33,884 nucleotides of DNA, from the IMG/VR virus record IMGVR_UViG_3300044982_000101, positions 1 through 33,884 of that record. One strand, written 5' to 3'. The DNA comes from a virus. This document shows positions 28,990 to 33,884 of this stretch, piece after piece. Every line of letters begins with the position of its first letter. Within the stretch, counting starts at the first letter, position 1. The notes under the pieces are model-generated. The model saw nothing but the letters and a program-made list of their open reading frames with translations. It did not search any database and was not told where the DNA came from. The translations under genes were made by a program, and so were the position numbers.

Positions 28990-29067
28990 TGTTCTTGTAG
29001 ACGGCCCGACCGGATGTTCTAAGCATCCAGCCGAGCCTAACCACACGAACCTATATCGGAGGCTCAC

Positions 29068-29301
29068 ATGGCTGCCCAGCATCTTACCGCTCTCGCTTCC
29101 CCGGAATTTCCACAGGTCCTCGACGTCTGCTTTTCCCGGCTACAAGATCAGGTCGCGCGGGTGATGGCCCAGAGCTATCTCTCGGAGTGCGACTTCGAAG
29201 ATCAGTACGGAGACTGCCGCCAGCGGGCCACCGTGCATCACCTGGAATCGGAAAAAGAGTATTGTGCGGATCACTTCCGGAAGGTGGTGCAACGTGGCTG
29301 A
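29068..29301 (+). CDS. First early-operon protein, unknown (77 aa)
   Basis: GGAGG six bases before the ATG and a near-perfect promoter 80 bases upstream. MAAQHLTALASPEFPQVLDV, then ARVMAQSYLSECDFEDQYGDCRQRATVHHLESEKEYCADHFRKV. The C/H arrangement (C-x8-C-x5-HH...C-x2-H) could hold a zinc ion. Its TGA overlaps the GTG of the next gene. Early expression and small size suggest host takeover or regulation; not recognised. Confidence 0.65.
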   Translation: MAAQHLTALASPEFPQVLDVCFSRLQDQVARVMAQSYLSECDFEDQYGDCRQRATVHHLESEKEYCADHFRKVVQRG

Positions 29302-29599
29302 TTTCACTCGCGGTCCGTGGAAGGTCGCCCACTCTGGTTACGCCAATTCTCCCTTCGTCATCTTCGCCGGGGATCGAGCGCCGAATTTCCGCACGCGTTT
29401 TCCGCTCTCCGGTGTCAACGCCATCGCTGAGATTTTTCACGATGAGAGCCCTGCCCATGAAGAGCAGGCCGCCAACGCTTCTCTAATCGCCGCCGCGCCG
29501 GAACTCTTCGACGCACTTGAACGTTTGCTTGAGAACGACGGGATCAGCAACCGCGAATTCGCCCGCAACGCCCTTGCGAAAGCGAAGGTGACCCGATGA
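29294..29599 (+). CDS. Conserved small phage protein with AANAxLIAAAPEL motif (101 aa)
   Basis: GTG start at 29294-29296, eight bases after GGAAGGTGG, overlapping the previous gene. MADFTRGPWKVAHSGYANSP, then AIAEIFHDESPAHEEQAANA, then SLIAAAPELFDALERLLEND. The opening FTxGPWxV and the block xANAxLIAAAPELLxALExLL are extremely common in small early proteins of many phages, whose function is not known to me. Ends ATGA-overlapped with the next gene. Confidence 0.75.
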   Translation: MADFTRGPWKVAHSGYANSPFVIFAGDRAPNFRTRFPLSGVNAIAEIFHDESPAHEEQAANASLIAAAPELFDALERLLENDGISNREFARNALAKAKVTR

Positions 29600-29826
29600 C
29601 CCACGCCGATCTCGCCGAATTCGAAACCCTCTTGCAGCGCCGCGAGCTGGCCGCCGTCACCTGTGTGACCGCCATCCAGTTCGTTTTGCTGATGTTTGAA
29701 GCGCAGGACTTTGAGCCCGCGCGAAAGTATTTGCAGGACGCGCTCGATCAGCACAAGGCGGCCGACGCCGCCATCGCGGCATTTCATCAACGACATTTCA
29801 AAAAGGAGAAATCGCATGCAGCCTAG
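29596..29826 (+). CDS. Small helical early protein (76 aa)
   Basis: The ATG overlaps the previous stop as ATGA. MTHADLAEFETLLQRRELAA, then FVLLMFEAQDFEPARKYLQDALDQHKAADAAIAAFHQRHF. Helical, TPR-like spacing (FxxARKYLxxAL), no motif for activity. The last ten bases hold the AAGGAG ribosome site and the start of the annealing-protein gene. Unknown. Confidence 0.6.
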   Translation: MTHADLAEFETLLQRRELAAVTCVTAIQFVLLMFEAQDFEPARKYLQDALDQHKAADAAIAAFHQRHFKKEKSHAA

Positions 29827-30625
29827 CAACGGACAGTTCCACGAAGAGACACCGGCCGTCCTTTCCGCTCTGGTTCCGACCGAGCACGCGCTCTCGATTC
29901 AACGTGCGCCCGAAGTGGTACTCGAAGAGGCGCGGAAAGCGGCGAAGGCTCTGGCCGACGTCCTCGCCAACAAGCCAAAAAAAGTCATCATCAGCGGCGA
30001 GCAATATCTCCAGTTCGAGGACTGGCAAACGCTGGGGCGCTTCTACGGAGTCACGGCGGCCGCCAGGACAACGGAGTACGTCGAATTCGGCGACACCGAG
30101 GGCTTCGCGGCGACGGCCGACGCGCTGCTCGTCGTCAACGGTCAGTCGATCAAGATCAGCTCGGCCGAAGCGATGTGCCTGAACGATGAGTGGAAATGGC
30201 AGGACAAGCCGTTCTACCAGTTGAAGTCGATGGCGCAAACGCGGGCCTGTGCGAAGGCTCTGCGCAACGTTCTCGCCTGGGTTGTCGTGCTCGCGGGCTA
30301 TCAGCCCACGCCCGCCGAAGAGATGGACAACGAAGAGAAGCCGCAGACCGTGGTTCCGCCGCGCCGCAAGTCGGTGCAGTCGGTGTCGCGCTCCGCCGCG
30401 GCCGCGGAATGCAGAGCGGTCGGCGAAAACCGCCAGGAACCGGACACGCGCAAAATCTCCGACGCCCAGCACAATCGGCTCTGGGCCATTGCCCGCGAAT
30501 CGACCGTGCTCAAGACCGAGGTCCGCGAGCTGGTGCAGCACTTCGGCTTCGAGGACACCAAGGACATCACGCGCGACAAGTACCAGATGATCTGCGCTCG
30601 CCTGTTCGAGCTGGGGAAGGAGTAG
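29816..30625 (+). CDS. Putative single-strand annealing / recombination protein (269 aa)
   Basis: The start at 29816 is preceded by AAGGAG at 7 bases. Core block: KKVIISGEQYLQFEDWQTLGRFYGVTA, then KISSAEAMCLNDEWKWQDKPFYQLKSMAQTRACAKALRNVLAWVVVLAGYQPTPAEEM. The signatures GWQTLGxxxGVT, AEAMCxxxExxW and SMAQTRAxxKALR...AGYxxTPAEEM mark a phage family next to exonucleases that I take to be RecT/Erf-type annealing proteins. A linker and then a small C-terminal helical domain ISDAQHNRLWAIARESTVLKTEVRELVQHFG...RDKYQMICARLFEL follow, as in other phage recombination proteins. Pairs with the next gene. Family membership fairly sure, biochemical role inferred. Confidence 0.65.
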   Translation: MQPSNGQFHEETPAVLSALVPTEHALSIQRAPEVVLEEARKAAKALADVLANKPKKVIISGEQYLQFEDWQTLGRFYGVTAAARTTEYVEFGDTEGFAATADALLVVNGQSIKISSAEAMCLNDEWKWQDKPFYQLKSMAQTRACAKALRNVLAWVVVLAGYQPTPAEEMDNEEKPQTVVPPRRKSVQSVSRSAAAAECRAVGENRQEPDTRKISDAQHNRLWAIARESTVLKTEVRELVQHFGFEDTKDITRDKYQMICARLFELGKE

Positions 30626-30628
30626 GCG

Positions 30629-31225
30629 ATGGCGAGCGCCCTGTTCAATCCCATCGGCCACGTCTACACCCACGAAGGCCGCGTCGTGCCCTCGGTCACG
30701 CAAGTGTTGACGCTGGCCGGACTCGACGAGCTGGCCGGAGTGCCGCGCCGCTGCCTGGCGCGCGCCGCCGCCCTCGGAACCGCGGTGCATTCTGCTTGCG
30801 AGTTTCTAGATCAGGACGATCTCGATCTCGACTCGCTGGATGCGGAAATCGTCGGCTATGTGCTGGGCTGGCAGAAGTTCAAACAGGAGCACGAATTCTC
30901 CCCCGTGGTGATCGAGCGCCGCGGCATCTCGGCTGGCGAGGAACAGTTGACCTACGGCTTCTGCCTCGACCGCATCGGCATCCTCGGCGACCGGGAAGTG
31001 CTCGTCGATATCAAGACGGGATCGAAAGCGGCCGCGAGCTGGGCGATCCAGACGGCCGCCTACGCCGAAGCGGAGAACTTCGACGGGGAACGGATGAGCG
31101 TGCACGTCGCCAAAGATGGCAGCTACACCCTGATCCCGCACCCGGACGAAAACGACTTCGCAGTCTGGCACCACGCGCTCGAAATCGCCCACTGGCGGCT
31201 CGGGCATGGGGCTAGGATTCGGTAA
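30629..31225 (+). CDS. PD-(D/E)XK exonuclease, Cas4/RecB-like
   Basis: 198 residues, AAGGAG six bases before the ATG. Motifs in order: GTAVHSACE (residues 50-58, the H...E motif I), YGFCLDRIGI (Asp114, motif II), VLVDIKTGS (Asp127-x-Lys129, motif III) and AIQTAAYAEA (Gln141...Tyr145, the QxxxY motif typical of RecB-like exonucleases). The N-terminus FNPIGHVYTHEGRVVPSVTQVL is that of phage members. No Cys cluster for Fe-S, unlike Cas4. Coupled to the annealing protein in the manner of lambda Exo/Beta, so a DNA-end processing and strand annealing pair is likely. Confidence 0.8.
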   Translation: MASALFNPIGHVYTHEGRVVPSVTQVLTLAGLDELAGVPRRCLARAAALGTAVHSACEFLDQDDLDLDSLDAEIVGYVLGWQKFKQEHEFSPVVIERRGISAGEEQLTYGFCLDRIGILGDREVLVDIKTGSKAAASWAIQTAAYAEAENFDGERMSVHVAKDGSYTLIPHPDENDFAVWHHALEIAHWRLGHGARIR

Positions 31226-31325
31226 CCACCTTCTCGGCCCACCAGCCAGGGCTTGCGACGCCGAGAATACCAACCGGGAGGTCTGACGGGTGGGACGGAC
31301 CTCTCAAAGATTTGGAGGAGGAATT

Positions 31326-31811
31326 GTGTTTCGATCCGAAGCTCAGCAGTGCCAGGCAATTCGCGTTCTTCTCTCGTCTCTCAACCTTCAACATCTCTGG
31401 ACCGAAAAAGGTCCGACGCGCCAAGCCTGCGATTATCTCGAAGGTTCTCCGCTCTCTCACGGCGAACAGGTGATGCTGCGATGCGCCTTTGATTTCTGGA
31501 ATGGCGAGGGCAAGGTCACGCTGTATCGCGATCTCCTCGGTGTGCTGGATACAGCTCGGCTCGAAAGCGTGCTGACTCTCGCCTCAGCCGCGAATGCTGG
31601 CCTAGAAGCGGTGGACAACTGGATCGCAGGCCAGCGCGTGCGCGAACGTCAAACTGCCGCCAGAGAGGAATTGCTCTTCGCCCTCGTCGAACTTGTGTCC
31701 GCAGTACAGGACGGCCAGCGCCGACATGCGGCAGGCGATCCGAACGCAATTGCCTCCAACTTGATCTCGGCCACACTCAACCAAGCCCTGAAAGCGATTA
31801 TCAAACATTGA
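31326..31811 (+). CDS. Unknown helical early protein (161 aa)
   Basis: The GTG at 31326 is chosen because GGAGGAGG lies just upstream; the longer frame from 31290 ignores it. SEAQQCQAIRVLLSSLNLQHLWTEKGPTRQACDYLEGSPLSHGEQVMLRCAFDFWNGEGKVTLYRDLLGVLD, then EAVDNWIAGQRVR and a helical end LISATLNQALKAIIKH. The middle pattern (PLSHGEQVMLRcAFDFWNGxGxVxLxDLLxxLD) recalls small proteins in phages and mobile elements, but I cannot name it. Separated from the exonuclease by a 100-base gap with a GAGGTC/GACCTC hairpin (31281-31306). Confidence 0.6.
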   Translation: MFRSEAQQCQAIRVLLSSLNLQHLWTEKGPTRQACDYLEGSPLSHGEQVMLRCAFDFWNGEGKVTLYRDLLGVLDTARLESVLTLASAANAGLEAVDNWIAGQRVRERQTAAREELLFALVELVSAVQDGQRRHAAGDPNAIASNLISATLNQALKAIIKH

Positions 31812-32147
31812 TCCGCCGAAGACCCATCCCCAAGTTCAAGCTGCACCCGCCCGTCTCCCAGCACTACGAACTCATCCTGGATGGAGCGGTGAGGCGATAC
31901 CGGGGATGGAAGGGAAGTCTGCACCGAAACTCCAGCCGGACGCCGGGAATATCTGCGCCGACTCGACCGCATGGTGCAGCGCCAGGTCTTCCGCTGTGGA
32001 AAATGCCGACGCCGCATGACGCGATCCGCCGCGACTTTCGATCACTGGCCGATCAAGCGAGGGATGGGAGCCGCGTTCCGGGATGATCGCGTGGAATTGC
32101 CCGACGGGAGCGAAATCAACCGGGCGGTACATTGGACCTGCCAGTGA
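31808..32147 (+). pseudogene. HNH-like protein gene split by a +1 shift at a G4 run
   Basis: From TTG 31808 (TTGA overlap with the previous stop) the first frame reads IRRRPIPKFKLHPPVSQHYELILDG as far as RYRGWKG, then turns to nonsense and stops at 32086. One base less in the GGGG at 31902-31905 would join it to a second frame: RYRDGREVCTETPAGRREYLRR, RQVFRCGKCRRRMTRSAATFDH, RGMGAAFRDDR, INRAVHWTCQ, stop 32145-32147. The joined product has the features of phage HNH-type proteins: C-x2-C, ATFDHxxxRGMGxxxRDDR and AVHxxC, although the usual following Asn-Lys is missing. So the gene is frameshifted by mutation or sequencing error, or read by programmed shift. Confidence 0.65.
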
Positions 32148-32197
32148 GGGGAGATCGGGGCTGTGGCGGCGTCCTAGCGCAAGGATTGGGGCGAATT

Positions 32198-32488
32198 TCA
32201 GAGCAGGGAGAGTTGCTGGTAGTCCGGCGGCAGGATCGCGCCAGGTCGTCGCCGCTTCCAGTCTTCATAGGCTTTCTGGTGCAGCGGGCAAAGGTGCTTG
32301 TCGGGGCCGACTTGCTGGGCGTGCTTGGCGCAGATCGGGGCGTCGCAGGTGCCACTTTTCCGCTCGCGAACTTTCCAGTCGCACTCAAAGTCACAAACGC
32401 GCCCACAGGCACAAAACTTTCGTCGGCGGCCGCGCATGCCGCAGATGATCGCAACACCGCCGTCGGGAAGTTTAATGTGCTCGCACAT
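32198..32488 (-). CDS. Cys-rich protein of unknown function, phage-conserved (96 aa)
   Basis: The ATG at 32486-32488, MCEHIKLPDGGVAIICGMRGRRRKF, then CACGRVCDFECDWKV, RKSGTCDAPICAKHA, DKHLCPLHQKAYEDW. The pattern (MCxxixLPdGxxxIxCxxxxxxxxCxCGxxxxxxCDWKvxxxxsgtCDxPiCxxHaxxxxxxxhlCpxHxxxxxxW) is one I recognise from many phage genomes, probably binding two zinc ions. No function known. It overlaps the previous gene by 17 bases and is the last gene of the right-hand leftward operon. Confidence 0.75.
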   Translation of the reverse strand: MCEHIKLPDGGVAIICGMRGRRRKFCACGRVCDFECDWKVRERKSGTCDAPICAKHAQQVGPDKHLCPLHQKAYEDWKRRRPGAILPPDYQQLSLL

Positions 32489-32708
32489 TCGGATCGACAC
32501 CGGGAGAGGGGTTGGGAGCGAGGCCCAGGTGCTTGAGAATTGCGTTCGACAATTCCCGCAGAACATCGGCCAAGGGGCATTCGCAATTCGACCAGCCGCG
32601 ATGCTCGTGCAGATCGGAGTGGGCCGAACCGAGCCGCGAAATGAGTTCACGAACCTGAGAGAGCCGCATTTCGAGGATCACGGGATCGGGTCGAGGCTTG
32701 CGCTTCAC
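32472..32708 (-). CDS. Small unknown protein (78 aa)
   Basis: The GTG at 32706-32708 overlaps the previous TGA as GTGA; the long in-frame extension to 33053 is out-of-frame noise over the neighbouring gene. KRKPRPDPVILEMRLSQVRELISRLGSAHSDLH, then GWSNCECPLADVLRELSNAILKHLG. Helical with two close Cys. Unknown. Confidence 0.55.
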   Translation of the reverse strand: MKRKPRPDPVILEMRLSQVRELISRLGSAHSDLHEHRGWSNCECPLADVLRELSNAILKHLGLAPNPSPGVDPNVRAH

Positions 32709-32938
32709 TTCTTTTCTCCCGACAACGTGCAAATGCAAACCGTCTCGGGCGGCACCTGGTACGGCGTGTAGTGCGGGTTCCCCTCGTTGATGCGGTTCAT
32801 TAGCTCCAGACACGCTTTCAGATCCCCGTGTCGAATGTCCAGGACTCCGGACGCGATTCCGAGCATGATCAGGACTCGTTCGTAATCTTCCCGGCTCATG
32901 GTGAGCACCACCTGGCCGTCCTTCTCGGAGTAGCCCAT
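32705..32938 (-). CDS. Small unknown protein (77 aa)
   Basis: MGYSEKDGQVVLTMSREDYERV, then LIMLGIASGVLDIRHGDLKACLELMNRINEGNPHYTPY, ending in PPETVCICTLSGEKK. The beta-then-helix opening GQVVLTMSREDYERVLIMLG is like a widespread small phage domain, (mixL(T/S)xeDYexlLxxLgxAtG), whose function I do not know. The start lacks a good ribosome site. Coupled by GTGA to the next gene. Confidence 0.65.
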   Translation of the reverse strand: MGYSEKDGQVVLTMSREDYERVLIMLGIASGVLDIRHGDLKACLELMNRINEGNPHYTPYQVPPETVCICTLSGEKK

Positions 32939-32986
32939 TGTTTCTACGCCTTTCGTCTGCGAACTTTGTCCCGGTGGGATGGGGCC

Positions 32987-33118
32987 CTAGCGCGACAAGT
33001 GAAACCAGTGCATTCTCCGGCTCATTGCAGCCTTGAATCCGGGCCGCTGCCAAACACGCTTTCTCGACTTCGACATCTTGCGCAGAGAAGCAGCGGAATG
33101 TCGTGCGCCCAATTTCAT
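32987..33118 (-). CDS. NUMOD3-like DNA-binding peptide (43 aa)
   Basis: The ATG at 33116-33118 overlaps the previous TGA as ATGA. LGARHSAASLRKMSKSRKRV, WQRPGFKAAMSRRMHWFHLSR. The two-part pattern HSxxSLRKMSxSRKRxW and PxFKAAMSRRMH matches the NUMOD3 motif (GxxHSxETrxKmSxarK...Pexr.kmSea), the minor-groove DNA-binding helix that usually accompanies GIY-YIG or HNH homing nucleases. No nuclease is fused or adjacent here, so it may be a stand-alone DNA-binding fragment or a remnant. Strongly basic. Confidence 0.55.
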   Translation of the reverse strand: MKLGARHSAASLRKMSKSRKRVWQRPGFKAAMSRRMHWFHLSR

Positions 33119-33219
33119 CGCAGCAGCCTCCACACGTGATACCAAGCGTAAATCAGCGCGGCCAGCAGGAGCACCGCACCCGAGCCGAACAATCCCCAGA
33201 ATATTTTCAGCTCGCTCAC
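33115..33219 (-). CDS. 34-residue membrane peptide
   Basis: The GTG at 33217-33219 overlaps the previous stop as GTGA. MSELKIFWGLFGSGAVLLLA then ALIYAWYHVWRLLR: one long hydrophobic helix with an aromatic belt (WYHVW) and a basic end. Overlaps the next gene as ATGA. With the membrane protein upstream it forms a pair of nested small membrane genes. Holin, antiholin or exclusion roles are possible; nothing decides between them. Confidence 0.6.
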   Translation of the reverse strand: MSELKIFWGLFGSGAVLLLAALIYAWYHVWRLLR

Positions 33220-33404
33220 CCGCGCCTCCCCATCTCTTTGACCGCCTCGTCCGCTTCGTTGGCGCACTTCACCCAGGATTCGGCTTCCGCTCTCCGCCCA
33301 CAATCGTAACCCTGCTTCCAGACGATGAGGAAGATGTCGCGCAGCAGGGTGCAGAGCAGGATACCGGCAGCGATGCCCAAGATGATCAGCAGGGAAGTGG
33401 TCAT
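33216..33404 (-). CDS. Small membrane protein with N-terminal helix and charged tail (62 aa)
   Basis: MTTSLLIILGIAAGILLCTLL is one membrane segment; RDIFLIVWKQGYDCGRRAEAESWVKCANEADEAVKEMG is a cytoplasmic or periplasmic charged helix with two Cys. This layout (N-terminal anchor, helical tail) is that of i-spanin-like or small anchored phage proteins. No lipobox. Overlaps the upstream gene as ATGA and the next as GTGA. Function unknown. Confidence 0.6.
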   Translation of the reverse strand: MTTSLLIILGIAAGILLCTLLRDIFLIVWKQGYDCGRRAEAESWVKCANEADEAVKEMGRRG

Positions 33405-33673
33405 TGCTTGATCCGATCCGCTGAACGTTTGAATAGGTCCGCAACATCATCGAGCATCTCGGCTTGGTGCGGATTCGTCGAGGCGTTTGGCGAAAGCATC
33501 GTGCAGAGCGCGTGGTGTCCGGCCTTCGAGTGTTCGATGTTAAAACCGACAGCGCAAATCAGATCAAAGCCGTGTTCGTGAGCCAAAAGGCAAAGTCGAA
33601 TGAAGGCCTCCCCCACCGGCCTCGGCCACTCGCTGTTTTCTACCCCACGCTGCAAAACCACTTTACCGCTCAT
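33401..33673 (-). CDS. Unknown soluble protein (90 aa)
   Basis: The ATG at 33671-33673 overlaps the upstream TGA as ATGA; GGAGGG is 7-8 bases before. MSGKVVLQRGVENSEWPRPV, GEAFIRLCLLAHEHGFDLICAVGFNIEHSK, LSPNASTNPHQAEMLDDVADLFKRSAD. Mixed alpha/beta, three Cys, two His. Not recognised. Confidence 0.6.
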   Translation of the reverse strand: MSGKVVLQRGVENSEWPRPVGEAFIRLCLLAHEHGFDLICAVGFNIEHSKAGHHALCTMLSPNASTNPHQAEMLDDVADLFKRSADRIKQ

Positions 33674-33884
33674 GCCGCCCTCCGTATCGAATCCGCCTTC
33701 ATCTCGGTCAGACAGCGCAGCAACACGTTCGCCGCCTGCACATCATCGGAGGAGCGATGCCGCGAGCGCAAATACCAGATGGCGTGCCGCACCAGCCGCA
33801 ATGCGACCAGGCGCGTCGGCGGGGAAGTCTGGCTCACTTCGTGAAACCAGCTCTCTTCCCAGCGTAAAAGGCTTTCCAGTTCTT
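33670..33884 (-). CDS. Unknown protein, 5' end outside the window
   Basis: Only the last 70 residues are present: LESLLRWEESWFHEVSQTSP, then PTRLVALRLVRHAIWYLRSRHRSSDDVQAANVLLRCLTEMKADSIRRAA. Helical, rich in Arg, Leu and Trp. Ends with an ATGA overlap. The gene continues past the right edge, so the leftward operon starts outside the window. Not recognised. Confidence 0.6.
   Translation of the reverse strand, partial: ELESLLRWEESWFHEVSQTSPPTRLVALRLVRHAIWYLRSRHRSSDDVQAANVLLRCLTEMKADSIRRAA

Noticed and set aside
29798-30790. 330-codon minus-strand frame opposite the annealing protein
   Set aside because: The plus-strand gene has a Shine-Dalgarno sequence, coupling and family motifs; the minus frame has none.

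Overview
The window is most of a tailed-phage genome (or integrated prophage) with P22-like podovirus virion genes. Every recognisable head gene matches the P22 plan: large terminase, P22-type portal, scaffold, P22 coat-fold major capsid protein, gp4-like head-tail adaptor, gp10-like tail hub and three ejection-type proteins. The DNA is GC-rich. Both ends cut through genes: a T4-lysozyme-type endolysin at the left and an unknown gene at the right. The host is not shown directly. Tat-type and Sec-type signal peptides mean a host with both export systems. The general look (GC-rich, Cys-rich tail-fibre tips, small Tat proteins) reminds me of soil phages, possibly of Acidobacteriota; this is only an inference.

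Layout. From 28.0 kb down to 0 the minus strand carries one long morphogenesis region. It runs from small early or unknown genes (26.6-28.0 kb) to a short tyrosine recombinase, then the terminase pair, an Acb2/Tad1-like anti-defence candidate, a beta-helix virion protein, small Cys-rich proteins, portal, scaffold, coat, a signal-peptide-bearing virion protein, adaptor, tail hub, GNAT acetyltransferase, three ejection proteins, three secreted-looking tail-fibre proteins and the endolysin. Most of these genes overlap by 1-4 bases (ATGA, GTGA, TGATG), so they are probably translationally coupled.

The unusual part is a set of seven small plus-strand genes placed one by one in gaps between the minus-strand structural genes (4.5, 9.1, 11.6, 12.1, 13.3, 17.8 and 20.2 kb). 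Each starts back-to-back with the next structural gene and ends by overlapping the tail of the previous one. Five of the seven have a TANNNT box exactly 6 bases before the start codon, as expected for leaderless mRNAs with their own promoters. Two encode paralogous twin-arginine signal proteins, two encode tiny membrane proteins and one resembles DUF4177. I read them as independently transcribed morons and regard this as the best candidate for an undescribed system here. A tRNA-like cloverleaf closed by an 11-bp stem and followed by U6 lies at 14.2 kb.

Control and early region. At 28.9-29.0 kb two face-to-face promoters share the same 17-bp spacer, with a TGCTAAG operator in it and a CTTAGCA/TGCTAAG palindrome beside it. 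They drive a small basic protein (minus) and an early operon (plus). The early operon carries small unknown proteins, a putative single-strand annealing protein with a PD-(D/E)XK exonuclease (a recombination pair), and an HNH-like gene broken by a +1 shift at a G4 run. From 33.9 down to 32.2 kb a second minus-strand operon of eight very small genes runs in from beyond the window. It includes two membrane proteins, a NUMOD3-like peptide and a Cys-rich protein. No replicase, polymerase or classical CI-type repressor is visible in the window.
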